Origin: Anastrepha obliqua
Lineage: Eukaryota > Arthropoda > Insecta > Diptera > Tephritidae
Reading direction: 5' to 3'
Assembly (NCBI RefSeq): GCF_027943255.1
Contig: NC_072893.1
Location: 39,392,001 to 39,456,000, forward strand
DNA length: 64,000 nucleotides
The notes under the pieces are model-generated. The model did no database searches, was not told where the DNA came from, and saw only the letters and a program-made list of their open reading frames with translations. The translations under genes were made by a program, and so were the position numbers. This document shows, in pieces, positions 31,130 through 42,046 of the stretch (the first letter of the stretch is position 1; each line of letters starts with the position of its first letter).

Positions 31130-32236
31130 CAGTCTGTGTCAGAAGAAAATAACCGTTTTTTTCTTGTCACTTGAATATATATGTAAGTACATATTTCGTT
31201 TTGCTTTTTGCTGCACATTAGTCCCACATCATAAGAATGCCCAACGAAAGAATAAAAAAAACGATGTTTACTTTGCGTCCAACTAGAGGAAAAAGAGAGG
31301 CCGACCAAGAAAGAGATGGCTTGATGACGTAGAAGCAGACAAAGAGACACACTGAATTGGAGGGGTATTGTTGATGAAGCTATGGTCCACCACAGACTGT
31401 GAAGCTAAGAGAGAGAATAGTCCCACTCAAAGGCTACGACGCCAGTGCTAACTCAGGTTAGTGTCGTTTGAAACTTTCCCGTAAACGCAACCAAACAAAA
31501 ACGAGTGAGAAGTACGCGAAGCTTTTGAGGCGGTATTTTTAGGCACCCATTCGATAGGCCCGAAATTATCTGCAAAAGTAATTAAAAAACCAAAAAAGTT
31601 TGTTGTGATGTGGAATCAGCGGCATAAGGTGTACAAAAATGTTGATGACTTTTCCGAGCGTGGTTTGAAGCGAATAACGACAAAAAAGCAAGATAAAGTA
31701 ATCGTCAAACTTTTTAAGCGGGACCATTTTTGCGACTACGCCAAGCACGCACAATTCTTGCTAGAAAGGGAAAAGATGTGAATATCAACACCATCAAACG
31801 ACGACCGAAAGAGGCGAACATATGCTACCATCCCTCATCATCCAAACCACTGCTCTCAGAAAAACACATTGAGAAACAACAAAACAAGCAAATGGCGTCA
31901 CAGTATTGGACTGGCCTTCCCAGCCTCCAGATGTCAACCCCTTTGAAAATGTGTCGCGAACTATGAAAACGCTTCTTGCGGGAGGCCAGTCCATCATTTA
32001 AAGCAACTCGTGGGTCAAGTTTGCAAAATCTAGTCCTGTTTGTCGACGAGCTACGCAGAAAAGCTGGTTCAATGCATAAAGAAGATACCAGGCTATAGTC
32101 GACAACGATGAATACTATACGGCTTATTGAGTTATTGCGACTCGTAGTTTTGTACATACTTTCACGTAAAAAAATTTTAAATATATATCCTTTATACTAC
32201 AGGAACAACCGCCGTTCCCTTTTTCTGACACAGACT
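31130..32236 (+). mobile_element. Tc1-like element, internally deleted
   Basis: Ends are inverted copies of CAGTCTGTGTCAGAA (31130-31144; reverse complement ending at 32236). The right end is followed by TA; on the left the expected TA has become TG. Plus-strand coding in three frames gives the N-terminal HTH region (NVDDFSERGLKRITTKKQDK, about 31638-31700), LRQARTILARKGKDVNINTI (about 31733-31790), SKPLLSEKHIEKQ, and then jumps to the third acidic motif LDWPSQPPDVNPFENV (about 31907-31955) and the C-terminal YQAIVDNDEYYTAY (about 32085-32125). The block with the first two aspartates is deleted. A foreign RT scrap lies at 31275-31395, between the left ITR and the transposase. Confidence 0.82.
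31275..31395 (+). pseudogene. Non-LTR C-terminal scrap inside the Tc1-like element
   Basis: KKRGRPRKRWLDDVEADKET (about 31278-31340), followed by a stop and a decayed tail, is the GRP-RW-D-V segment found near the C-terminus of some RT proteins. The minus-strand element at 47.4-48.8 kb has the comparable GRGRPPLRWNDQVEADLASL near 47.5 kb. It lies between the left ITR and the transposase, so it was either inserted or captured there. Confidence 0.5.
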
Positions 32237-32238
32237 GT

Positions 32239-32599
32239 ATGCCATGCGTCCTTCACGATGTGGCTTCAGTAATCAATCCGCAAGCAATTATTTGTACATA
32301 CATACATACAGTTACAGTACCTCACGAAATTACTCGGAAATATTTTTTCTCGCTTATAAAATATCAGAAACTCATTTCACATTTTATTTATTGGTCAATA
32401 ACTAATTCAGTTATTTCGATGAGGTCTAAAAATAATTTGTTCTCAAGCATAGTAAATAATGCATTAACTTGAAAAGTATGTGAATTTAAGTCACAAAAGT
32501 ATTAGGAAAATTAGTTCTAGACATACATTTGGGTGACATTGAAGGGGGATCAGATTGGAGGTACTTCTTCTAATGGGGGTTTTTGACAGATGAAGCGTG
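32239..32599. other. Spacer, nothing recognised
   Basis: AT-rich, one 77-codon chance frame, no motif. Confidence 0.45.
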
Positions 32600-33062
32600 G
32601 CTACTGTCAAACTAAAAACATAATTTTTTTCAGTATTCATCAGCCTTTCATCATGAAAGACTTATGCCTCAACAACGTTTACAATCAACGTTCACATCAC
32701 TAATATAATTGTAGTACGAAAATCGACGGTCTGGGAAAAGTGTTTATCTCGCGCTCAGGCCAACTTATGATGTATCGTACAGCGTTGAGGCCCATTTTTG
32801 GCTTAATCGCTATGTTAATAAGCTAAATTGCCGTATTTGGGCTGTAGAGCAACTCGAAGTCCTTCAAGAACAGCCATTGCATCCATTGAAAACAATCTTT
32901 TGGCACGGATAATGGACTGAATGAAGCATCGGCCTATATTTCTTCAAAGACCAGGCTGGCGCACCATAATAAACAACTTTTTGATGGGGGAAATTCAAGC
33001 TCGTGATCTTCACACGGTTCCACATTTGGTTGCAAAAAGACGGCGCTACTTGCCATATTGTC
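32600..33062 (+). pseudogene. rosa-like transposase fragment
   Basis: The plus strand reads MPQQRLQ near the N-terminus (about 32667), a PTYDVSY-like stretch, then EAHFWLNRYVNKLNCRIW with the first acidic block (about 32788-32840), LQEQPLHPLKTIFWHG, GLYFFKDQ, and LQKDGATCHIVRETM with the second aspartate (about 33030-33075). A deletion has removed part of the DNA-binding region, and the sequence stops right after the second acidic motif, where a minus-strand Tc1-like element begins. Frames shift several times. Confidence 0.7.
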
Positions 33063-33850
33063 CGTGAAACAATGTAATTCTTGTTTCCGAGTTTCCGAAG
33101 GGCAAATCCACAAATCCAAATTTCCAAATCTACCCACAAGTGCTCGATCGGTTTTAGATGCGGAAATCGAGGGTGTGTTTCTAACACATTTGGGGTGTTG
33201 TATAATTCAAATGCTTCATATTGTAGGCTATATGTTTTGGGTCGTTTTCTTACTGAAAGATATTCTGACCCGAAGGCTAATACATAGAGTCAATGGTCCA
33301 TTTTATCACTAATAGATTGCATGTTACCGACACCGCTTGCACTCATTGCACAACTACCACCCTGTGGTACAACAATCACTTATTACATGCCACTTTACGA
33401 CAATCTGACTCAAAAACGTTAAATTTAGTCTTATCATCTTCTGTTACGATTACTGTATTTTTTTTTTTTGCGAATTCCAAACGCTTTTTCGGGTTTTTCA
33501 CTTAGAAGCGGCTTAATACGTGAAGACCGATCTTAGTATCCAGCAACTCTAAGCTTTCTTCGCGCAGTTTCATCACTAACTTTTATTCTGCTAATCTCAG
33601 CGAGATTCCTATTATTTTCTGGGGCAGAAGTGCATGGCGCTCATTTGATTTTTCTAGTAATAACGACCTTATTGAAAGAGTTCAATTTTTCAGGCCTTCC
33701 TGGTCGATGTCCTAAGTTTAACGAATTATTTTGCAAAATATTTTGAAATGCTTCTTTTTCTGGAATTTGATACCTATTTTTATGTTTTTTCTCATTTCGT
33801 AAATTAAATAGTATTTTTCTTTCCTCCAAAGCTGTTTGTTTTGACTTTCA
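33060..33850 (-). pseudogene. Tc1-like transposase relic
   Basis: Minus-strand reading from right to left gives NLGHRPGRPEKLN (about 33690-33730), the SAPENNRNLAEISRIKVSDE segment (about 33570-33630), PLLSEKPEKAFGIRKK (about 33465-33515), a first acidic block TEDDKTKFNVFESDCRKV (about 33395-33450), VSASGVGN-like wording, NDPKHIAYN with the second acidic position (about 33210-33240), and PHLKPIEHLWVDLEIWI in place of SPDLNPIEHLW (about 33110-33165). The third catalytic position is therefore altered. It ends against the rosa-like fragment. ITRs are not identified. Confidence 0.75.
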
Positions 33851-34099
33851 TCCTATATTTTGAACAACTTCTTATACCCGTTTACACATTAAGTGAAAAC
33901 CACCGAAACCATCGAATTTGAATGTTAAATTCTACGAACAGCGACGCTTTTCTGTGTGGGCCTTTGCAAGGCCTATTATGATTTAAAATTCAGAATATTT
34001 ATGTCATGTGAACTCAAGCCAGCTCATGTTTATAGCGGGTTACACATTCATATTTTTTTTATTTTGAATTTTTTTTTCAAGAGAAAGCTATGTATGATA

Positions 34100-35013
34100 A
34101 GTAACAGTTCTCTCTATCCGCAAACTAGAGTTTGGGGGTTCTGATACGGCAATTTGGAAAGAGGTAGGATTGGATCGAGGGGAAAATCTGCACAGAAGCC
34201 TGCACCTCTGTCTTCACTGACGGTTCCAAGATGGAGTCGGGAGTCGCAGCAGAGATTTTGTCTAAATCAGCCAATTTTTCTATCTCTTTTAAACTGCCGA
34301 ATACTGGTAGAGTTTTCCAAGCAGAAGAAGCGATAAAGGCTTTGACGACGCCATGGTGCAGAATGAAATTTGTAAACTCCTGTAAGGAGGAGATGAAATC
34401 TTTTGAATGTGCAGGTCAGCTTTCTCTGATCTGGATTGCAGGACGTAAGAACATAGAGAGAAATGAAATTGCTGATGAGCTTGCCAGGAAGGGGACTGAA
34501 TTCGCCTCAGATATCTCCTACCCGGCCAGCGGCATCCCCCTGACAGTTGGTAAAGAGGAACTATACAAATTATTTCTCAGGAAAGCGTAGAAAAGATTGA
34601 GCTCCATTTCTTCATGTGATTTTTCGAAAACCCTTTGGCCCCAGTACAATATACGAAGGACTTAGAAAGTCCTTTGGGCTCCTCGCAATTCAATTTCCAA
34701 ACTCGCAGCTGTGCTTACCGGTCATTGGACGAATAGTACACTCGCGGTAAAGCTAGGGTTACATTTAACCCCCATTGTAAATGTCCGGGTTGGGCAGCTA
34801 GATGACTAAGGTCAATGGGCGCTCCTTTCTTCGACAGCTTGGGCAGGCGCCAACCTAAATCCAATCAATCTCCTCCAATATATCAACAGCTCTGGTTGGT
34901 TGTAAATATCTGCCTGTTACAGGTCTCGTAATGGTATTAAAACGGTGCTTCAGTGCTACTTGAGGAGTGCAAGACTGGCACTTCAACCATTTCACCTACC
35001 TACCTACCTACCT
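34100..35013 (+). pseudogene. LOA/I-like non-LTR 3' end with (TACC)n tail
   Basis: This is the plus-strand sister of the element at 6752-8492. It encodes the start of RNase H (FTDGSKMESGV split over two frames, about 34215-34250), LTTPWCRMKFVNSCKEEMKS (about 34340-34400), LIWIAGRKNIERNEIADELA (about 34430-34490) and the following GIPLTVGKEELYKLFLRKA to 34590. A 3' coding tail and untranslated end follow, terminating in five TACC-like units (34994-35013). A stretch of RNase H between the first and second acidic motifs is deleted. The tail shows what the natural 3' terminus of this family looks like. Confidence 0.82.
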
Positions 35014-35831
35014 AAGGCATGTAAGTGTTTTTTAATGTATTACAAAGTGTGTTTCTGAATGTGAACCTAACATAATATAACCTCTTTTTGAGCTTTCTAT
35101 TAAGAAAATCAATTTCCGAATACTTTCGTGACACACTGTATGTATTTGCACATTAATTTTATACCCTAGACTATTTAAATTAGATCCACATGCAAATATT
35201 TTTAATCAGCACATTGGCTGTGTTTGAGTACGGAAATATGAAGTGCTGATTAAAAGTGTAATGTATTTCCCCCTTTCCACTCTCTCTTAAAATTACGATA
35301 TAAATATATAACATACATACATATGTATTTATGTACATGTGTATGTTAATCACGGTAGGCACACAAATATTCTACATTCCATTTGCACATTTCGATTTAA
35401 GCGAAGCGTAAAATGAGCTCCCAAATTGTAGAATTCTGAAATAAAACCAAACAGCTTTCGGCATTCGTGTATGACATTGACAGAATTTACGTGAGTATAT
35501 CTGCTCCTATGCTTGTGGTCCATTTGTGTTGGTGTTGAAATAACTCCGCAGCAAATTTAAATCCAAATATAAATACAGATTTGTTGGTATATGTATTTGT
35601 AGTACATGTTTGTGTATGTGTGCGCATACATACCCAGCTGGAACTCGTGACTATGAAGAAGGTTACGCCCTTATAGACTTGCCATCCAAGTTCGCCAATC
35701 GAAAGAAATCATTGGTAAGTTGGCCAGTGATTTGAAAAGTTTGCCGTAAAGGCGTAGGTGGCTTTGAAACCGCAATAGAAAAAGAGATCATAAGTGTTCT
35801 GGCAAAATTTACATTATAATGTTTTTAGCTC
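35014..35831. other. Spacer before the Jockey insertion
   Basis: AT-rich with many ACATAC/TATGTA words. A 60-codon frame on the minus strand is chance. The last bases (35832-35842) are the left copy of the Jockey target-site duplication. Confidence 0.5.
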
Positions 35832-35842
35832 GATTAAACTAA

Positions 35843-37681
35843 GAAATCCAGAAAGCTGCCTGGATGAGTACACCCAATTTCAAAAGGGTAACAAATGGAG
35901 CTAACTACCCCAAAGAAATTAAGCAGCTCATCACAAACAAAAGAAAATTACGGCGAAAATGGCAACATACTCGTTCCCCTAGTGACAAAACCAAGCTCAA
36001 CAAAGCATCACAAGAATTAAATAATGAAATAAATTGTATTAAAAATGAATCAATAAATCAATACCTTTCAAGCTTGAGATCTGATAAAAAAGGTGACTAC
36101 TCACTTTGGAAGTGTACTAAATATTTGAAAAGACCAAATTGTCATGTTCCTCCAATCAAAAGAGATAATAATACATGGGCAAAAAGTGACAAAGACAAGG
36201 CAGTAGCTTTTGCAAAACACTTAACAGAAACTTTCCAACCCAACGAAAATCAATCTGACAATTTGTATACTCATACTGTAGATGAAAACACTCCTATTTC
36301 ATTCATTACTATAAAAGAACTCAAAAGGGAAATAAAACAACTAAAAGATAAAAAAGCGCCCGGATTCGATTTAATTACAGCTGAGGTTTTAAAAAAGTTA
36401 CCCTACATAAGTTTGGTTAAATTAGTAAAGTTATTTAATCATTCAATTCAGCTTCACTATGTTCCAACCTTGTGGAAAGTTGCGGAAATGATAATGATTC
36501 CGAAACCGGGAAAAGATCTACATCTTGTTTCCTCGTACAGACCAATCTCGTTGCTGCCTCAAATTGGTAAGCTATTTGAAAAGCTCATCCTCAATCGGTT
36601 GACGCCAATTATCGACTCTAAAGATTTGTTACCTTCGCATCAATTTGGCTTTCGGTGTAAGCACTCAACCATCGATCAGGTGCATAGAATCACAGCCGAA
36701 ATTGAAAACTCTTTTGAACAGAATAACGTGTGTTCAGCAGTATTCTTGGACGTCGCACAAGCTTTCGACAAGGTTTGGCATGACGGTTTAAATAACAAAC
36801 TAAATACCTGCCTTCCAAGCGGTTTTTGCGCCCTCCTAAAGTCGTATCTGAGTGAACGCTACTTTCGCGTTAAACAAGGAAATGAATACTCTGACCTTGA
36901 AGAAATAAATGCTGGTGTGCCGCAAGGAAGCATTCTTGGTCCGCTCTTATACCTTTTATACACCAGAGACTTGCCGATACCCTCGAATAGCTTGATCGCC
37001 ACTTTCGCCGACGACACTGCCATCCTAGCAATTGGAAAAAGTGCTGAAGAAGCTGCAACCAAACTTCAAATTGCAACAAACGCTATTGAAGAATGGACGA
37101 AGACTTGGCGCATAAAATTGAACAATACCAAGTCAATACATGTAAACTTCACCAACAAAAAAGTGAATCATTATCCAATAATGCTGCTAGGTGCCGCAAT
37201 ACCACATGCAAACACTGCAAAATACCTTGGCATGACGCTTGATGCTAAGCTTCGATGGAAGGAGCATATAAAACTTAAACGGCATGAAATCCATCTGAAG
37301 GTAATACAAATTAAATGGCTAATTGGACGAAGATCAAAGCTATCCATATATAACAAAATAGCGATATATAAACAAATTATAAAACCAGTGTGGTCCTATG
37401 GCGCGCAATTATGGGGTTGCGCCAGTCAAAGTAATATAAATATACTGCAACGACTCCAGAATAAAATCCTTCGAGATATTCTCAACGCACCTTGGTTCGT
37501 TCGCAATAAGGATATTCATCGTGACCTCAATATCCCTACGGTCGCTGAAGAAATTAAAAAACAAGCAGAAGCCCACTCCCATAGGCTTCAAAGGCACGTG
37601 AACGAGGAAGCTAGCAATCTGCTCAACACCTCAGGCCTAACTCGACGACTGCATCGAATTAAACCACATGATCTGGCATGA
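35843..37681 (+). CDS. Jockey-clade reverse transcriptase (ORF2, 5'-truncated)
   Basis: The frame is open from the truncation point (EIQKAAW, then the ATG at 35864) for over 600 codons, so the annotated Met is internal rather than a native start. Counting from it: KKAPGFDLI at 163-171, SSYRPISLLP at 223-232, HQFGFRCKHSTIDQVHR at 259-275, FLDVAQAFDKVWHDG (motif A, catalytic D) at 294-308, AGVPQGSILGPLLY (motif B) at 350-363, TFADDTAIL (motif C, catalytic DD) at 380-388, and KYLGMTLDAKLRWKEH at 453-468. A WG-NI-LQRLQNKILR connection domain then leads to the end. All RT catalytic aspartates are present. The apurinic-type endonuclease that normally precedes the RT is missing, so this copy cannot move by itself. 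Confidence 0.93.
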   Translation, partial: EIQKAAWMSTPNFKRVTNGANYPKEIKQLITNKRKLRRKWQHTRSPSDKTKLNKASQELNNEINCIKNESINQYLSSLRSDKKGDYSLWKCTKYLKRPNCHVPPIKRDNNTWAKSDKDKAVAFAKHLTETFQPNENQSDNLYTHTVDENTPISFITIKELKREIKQLKDKKAPGFDLITAEVLKKLPYISLVKLVKLFNHSIQLHYVPTLWKVAEMIMIPKPGKDLHLVSSYRPISLLPQIGKLFEKLILNRLTPIIDSKDLLPSHQFGFRCKHSTIDQVHRITAEIENSFEQNNVCSAVFLDVAQAFDKVWHDGLNNKLNTCLPSGFCALLKSYLSERYFRVKQGNEYSDLEEINAGVPQGSILGPLLYLLYTRDLPIPSNSLIATFADDTAILAIGKSAEEAATKLQIATNAIEEWTKTWRIKLNNTKSIHVNFTNKKVNHYPIMLLGAAIPHANTAKYLGMTLDAKLRWKEHIKLKRHEIHLKVIQIKWLIGRRSKLSIYNKIAIYKQIIKPVWSYGAQLWGCASQSNINILQRLQNKILRDILNAPWFVRNKDIHRDLNIPTVAEEIKKQAEAHSHRLQRHVNEEASNLLNTSGLTRRLHRIKPHDLA

Positions 37682-37853
37682 TGGCTGTTAACTTAAGGAA
37701 GGGACTATGAAAATCTCTTCACAAAATTTTATTTATGTTACCAAAATTGTACTGCTCGTTAGTTTATCTGTAACTAGTTGCAGTGCCAACAAACATTGTT
37801 ATGTATTTTATATTGTATCTATGTTTGTAATAAAAAAAAAAAAAAAAAAAAAA
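35843..37853 (+). mobile_element. 5'-truncated Jockey-type insertion with 11-bp TSD and poly(A)
   Basis: The direct repeat GATTAAACTAA flanks the element exactly (35832-35842 and 37854-37864). Between them lie an open RT frame, a 3' untranslated region of about 150 bp, an AATAAA-like signal in TTTGTAATAAAA (about 37825), and an A tract of about 22 bases. The left end falls inside the coding sequence, as expected when reverse transcription stops early. The intact frame, perfect duplication and clean A tail make this the clearest recent insertion in the window. Confidence 0.94.
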
Positions 37854-37864
37854 GATTAAACTAA

Positions 37865-38414
37865 TTGGTTGCACCAGAAATAGGTGGCAACTTTGCTCAA
37901 ACCTCTTTCTGTTAATGCAAAATAAAATAACTTTCTTGTTTATAAAAACATCTTCTTAACATAATAGACTTCTGCAATCGCCTTAACCAATTTCCAAAGC
38001 CCTCTGGTCGCTCAAAAGTGACTACGAGTGCCTCGATACGATAGCTTTTTCGGACATATAAAAATGTTAATCGCGTTTTTTATATTTTAAGTTAGGGAAC
38101 GAACAGAAATTAGTAGGCGGCAAGTAAGGGCTATAAGATAGATGGCCCATTAATTTGGTCTTTTGAGTGCTTAAAAACTCTTCTAACACAAGGTTTACGG
38201 GACCTGTCAATTTGACGGATTTCAAACTTCAAAAAGAAATACCGAAAAAACCATCGCATTAATGTTCACCTTTTTGTACTGTAAATTAATTGTTTCATTT
38301 AAAGAATTTATTCACATAATTGTTTTCTCCTAAGCCTCCCAATTTTAAAAATTTGGAAACCCGTCAAACCTTATGTATTTGCTTTCTTCGTAAAATCATT
38401 ACTCCAGTAATATA
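37865..38414. other. Spacer; weak inverted repeat
   Basis: No gene recognised. ACACAAGGTTTACGGG (38186-38201) and, on the other strand, ACATAAGGTTTGACGGGT (ending at 38374) form an imperfect inverted pair about 190 bp apart, possibly the ends of a small MITE. No duplication supports it. Confidence 0.35.
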
Positions 38415-39073
38415 GGGTGGGTCATGTAAATTTGTTTTTTGAATCGGCTATAAAAAAAAACAATCACTATTTTTTTTAATTTGAAGATTGAACATTGTCA
38501 TTTATGAATCTGAGGCGGCCAATTGATATCGCAATTTCGGCTGATTATTCGGTTTTCAAAAACGGTAGCCAAAAGTTTGAGTATAACTTTGGCAGTGTGA
38601 CAAGTTGCACCGTCCTGTTGAAACCAAATGTCGTCCGTGTCATCCTCTTCAGTTTTTTCAAACAACTCGTTGAGCAGGTCACGGTAACGCTCGCCATTTA
38701 CTGTAACCGCGGCTCCCCGCTCATTTTCGAAAAAAAATGGCCCGAGGATGCCGCCAGACCAAAAACCGCACCAAACAGTGACTCGTTGTGGATGCATTTG
38801 CTTCTCTACAGTAACCTGTGGATTTTCTGAGCCCCAAATCCGACAATTTCGCTTATTGACGTAGCCACCGATGTGAAAATCAGAAAAGAAGAAGAAGACT
38901 CACCACTTTGGAAACAGGTTTTCAATATTTCCCAATTTTGTTCAAGCGTATAGCGTCCCATTTCGTAAATGTCAAACCTTTAAGTAAATTATTAACAAAT
39001 TTGACATGTCATTTGTGTTACCATTCTCAAAAAAATGGGTGGTTCAAAAAGCAAACGCTATATGGCCCACCCG
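38415..39073 (-). mobile_element. rosa-like deletion derivative with ITRs
   Basis: The left end GGGTGGGTCATGTAAATTTG and the right end, read on the minus strand, CGGGTGGGCCATATAGCGTT with TTTTTGAACC further in, form imperfect inverted repeats of about 35 bp. Each is bordered by TA (38413-38414 and 39074-39075). The minus strand encodes a transposase remnant: NKRNCRIWGSEN and MHPQRVTVWCGFWSGG (about 38745-38860), GPFFFENERGAAVTVNGERY, and IWFQQDGATCHTAKVILKLL with the second aspartate (about 38570-38630), ending at NWPP. The DNA-binding domain, first aspartate and everything after NWPP including the last catalytic residue are deleted. At 659 bp it is a non-autonomous derivative. Confidence 0.82.
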
Positions 39074-39075
39074 TA

Positions 39076-39695
39076 GGACTCTTGAACCCATACCATTTCA
39101 TACACGTGCTTTCCTTACACCAAACGGCACGCGTTCATTTGGGCAATTGAAAAATTTTGCGATATTCAAAGGCGGCATCGTAAAAGCTCTTGCAATACTG
39201 AATAATGTAAGCTGGCCCCACTAATTCCCAAAGGGATCCTTAGCATCCTTTATCTTGCAATACGTCACATAGCAATGTTGTATGATCAATCGATGACAAT
39301 CGATTATTTCTGACACAACAACCGTTTTTGGACGGCTTTAACGAAATTCATCTCGCAAGGATCGACGGTCACTTTAGAAGTTTTTTTTTATGAGCGTAAC
39401 AGTAGCTAAGTGTAGTGCCTCATATTAAGCTCAGTTGGTCAGCACCAAAAGTTAAGCCCAGTGGATTAATGAGCTCTTGTCTTGATAATCTACGACGAAA
39501 ATCGTAATAACTCATTTCACAAAATTTGTACGAATTAATTCGGTCAACTCATTGAAAAACGAACAAATAAAGTTCATAATTGAGAACGTCGTATGTATGT
39601 AAGTTTTTGATAGAAAATACCAAACTTTTCCATGAAAATGTCGATTTACGGCTGATCACATGCAGTGCTGCAATGGTGTCTTTGTTAAAGGGCGA
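39076..39695. other. No recognised gene
   Basis: AT-rich sequence. Some of it could be the decayed 5' part of the transposase fragment that follows, but I could not read a motif. Confidence 0.4.
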
Positions 39696-39699
39696 CCAA

Positions 39700-40160
39700 A
39701 TGGTGGAAATTTAATTTGAAAAAATAAATCTGTTCGCGTAGTTCATAGAGCAGTGGCGTCATCATCGTCGTTACGGTGAATGGCGAGCGTTATCGAGCCA
39801 TACTGACTGAATTTTAGTTTCCAAAAATTATTCAGCTAAATGTCGACGATATTTGCTTCCAACGAGACGGCACATCTTACCATAAAGCGCGCTTAATAAT
39901 CGATTTATTGCAATATCAATTTGGTGGAAACTTACTTTCCAAAAGTGGTCCTGTTCACTGGCCCTTCTGGATTACTTTTTATGGAGCTACGTTGAGTTAT
40001 AGGATTTTTCCGTTAAACCAACAACTTTTGAACCATTGGAAGTCAATATTCAAGCCATCATTGAAGCCATGCGGCCAGATTTATTGGAAAAAATAGTGGA
40101 AAACTGAACTGATGTAACTCGTAGTCGTGGCAGGTAAAAAAGTTTGTCCCAACTTCTGCT
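39700..40160 (+). pseudogene. rosa-like transposase C-terminal relic
   Basis: The frames read VTVNGERYRAILTEF (about 39770-39815), VDDICFQRDGTSYHKARLII with the second aspartate (about 39850-39905), VHWPF and a decayed FLWG-like block, then LNQQLLNHWKS and the terminal MRPDLLEKIVEN-like stretch (about 40065-40105). The third acidic position is lost. It lies about 650 bp from the rosa-like derivative at 38415-39073 but on the opposite strand, and is clearly a different copy. Confidence 0.65.
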
Positions 40161-41935
40161 TTTTATTATAATTTTAAGTTCTGAACCCTTTGAAAAACAC
40201 GCGATCCAGAACCAATTTTATGCTTCCAACTTCAACCATTACCTTCTGTATGGAATAACAAAATGAGATACTAATGACACTCAGGAGTATAGTAGCTTTT
40301 TCAAGTGAAAGAATTTTTGGATCGGTTTAGTAACTCCAGATATTCCTGGCTACAAATAAACACACTTAAATAAAATTATTCTTTACAAAATAGTGTAGAT
40401 ACAAATTTTAGCGGAAAGTAAATTATTTTTGTTGTTTTTTCTTACTCGTTATCCCGCCATCCCGTCTTCGCCACAGCAGATCACATTATTTTCGATAATT
40501 TCTGTGAAGATTTCCGCACATCCCTTCGCATCGCGTCACTTTGCATTGCTTTGTTTTTTTGTTTGACGTTGCATTTAGTGCATTTAGCACTAAGATTAAG
40601 AGTGAAAGTACCCAGAGATCGTCCGGAGACATCAGTGAAATCGCCACAGCAAAGACGAACTATGGGCTACTGCGCTTAATTTTTCCTATTGCCTTCTTTC
40701 TCTCACCTTCGTTCGATATGCAAATGAAGAATAATTACGTGCACGTATGCCAATGATTTGATTTGTTTTGGTTTGGTTTTTTGTTAGATTCGATTGAGGG
40801 CTTTTTGGTTTGTTTTAATTAATTTGTTGGTCAGGGGCAAAAGGTTCTATGTGCATGCGCGAGCAAAGCCAGAAGTGCAAATCAGAGCGGTTTCACGCTA
40901 GAAACAAAAACAAATAGATATACTAATCAAAACCAGATCAATACCAACATGCAAACACATAAAAAGTTATACAAGCCAGCAAAGCGAAATGAGATGGAGG
41001 GCACCGGTGTAGCTTTTGGTGAGACGTCAAAATGGCACATCAGAAATCCACTGATTTTAAGGTAACACGTACACTTGCGTTTGTGTGTGAATATTTGTCA
41101 TCAACGTGCGTGCAATCCTAATCACGTAAATATGGTAACTGCAAAGGACGCAAATTTCCGATTCAGTTAACCGTAATGCCGCGTATATTCAAATGCCACC
41201 TAACAACAACATAGTATATACGTACATACTGACCCGGAAATAGAAACAGCGCATCCGTCATCGCGCTTTGTTCGACTGCAATTTACAAATGAAGCGCGGC
41301 ACCAAAAGGGACATATCTAACACCGACGAGATTTGTCAATTGTCATGACGCAAATTCAACGCTCAACAGACGGCATTGTCACGACAACTGTAGCATAATC
41401 GTATACCATGCCTCCTTTCCTTTATTGACCACCTGCCCGCCAAGCTGTTGCTGTTTGTACCATTTGATAGATGACCACAAGCAAAAATGCTAAAATAATT
41501 GTGTACATGCGCTGATAGCAGCAACAAACGAATAGCAAAAATACCAACTAACAAGTAATTGTCGCAAATGCATGTGTGTTTGTGTAGGTTCCAGCAAAAA
41601 GTGAGCTGATAGTTACAGCAGAAATAAACCCAGCTGCAATTATGACGTAAGTTGCGCTAACTCGGTCAGTATTTTCGGTGGGTGGATTAACAGACTCCTG
41701 AAAATTACAAGACTTTTTCTACTCAGACTTAACATTTTGCTTGCCGAGCAGCATCAATAAAGCAACTTTATTGTTTTCTTTTTCTTCTTTTTTTTTCTTC
41801 ACTCAATGTTGTTGCGCTGGTACTAATTTATGGAGGAAATTTTGCGTGATACATCAACCACAAAAAGCAAAGACAAAACAACAAAAGGCAAGGACTTAGC
41901 AACAAAGTTAAATTAAAGTAAGTAAGATGATGGGA
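40161..41935. other. Spacer without recognised elements
   Basis: Less TE-like DNA with ORFs below 75 codons. No conserved motif seen on either strand. It could be single-copy intergenic or intronic DNA. Confidence 0.45.
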
Positions 41936-42046
41936 AGATAAGTTAAGAGTAATTTATGTTAAGTTAACAGTAATTTAAGTTAAGTTAAGTTAAGTTAAGT
42001 TAAGTTATATTAAGTTAATTTAAGTTAAGTTAAGTTAAGTTAGATG
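41936..42046. repeat. AAGTT-rich pentamer tract, left
   Basis: Imperfect tandem copies of TTAAG/AAGTT, with runs of three to six exact units at 41980-42005 and 42022-42041. It directly precedes the R1-like fragment. Confidence 0.85.

Noticed and set aside
36859..37597. Minus-strand ORFs of 60-70 codons across the Jockey gene
   Set aside because: They are antisense shadows of a long plus-strand RT frame with recognisable motifs.
38186..38374. Small MITE between imperfect inverted repeats
   Set aside because: The arms have indels and there is no target duplication. It is mentioned only as a weak inverted repeat in the spacer entry.
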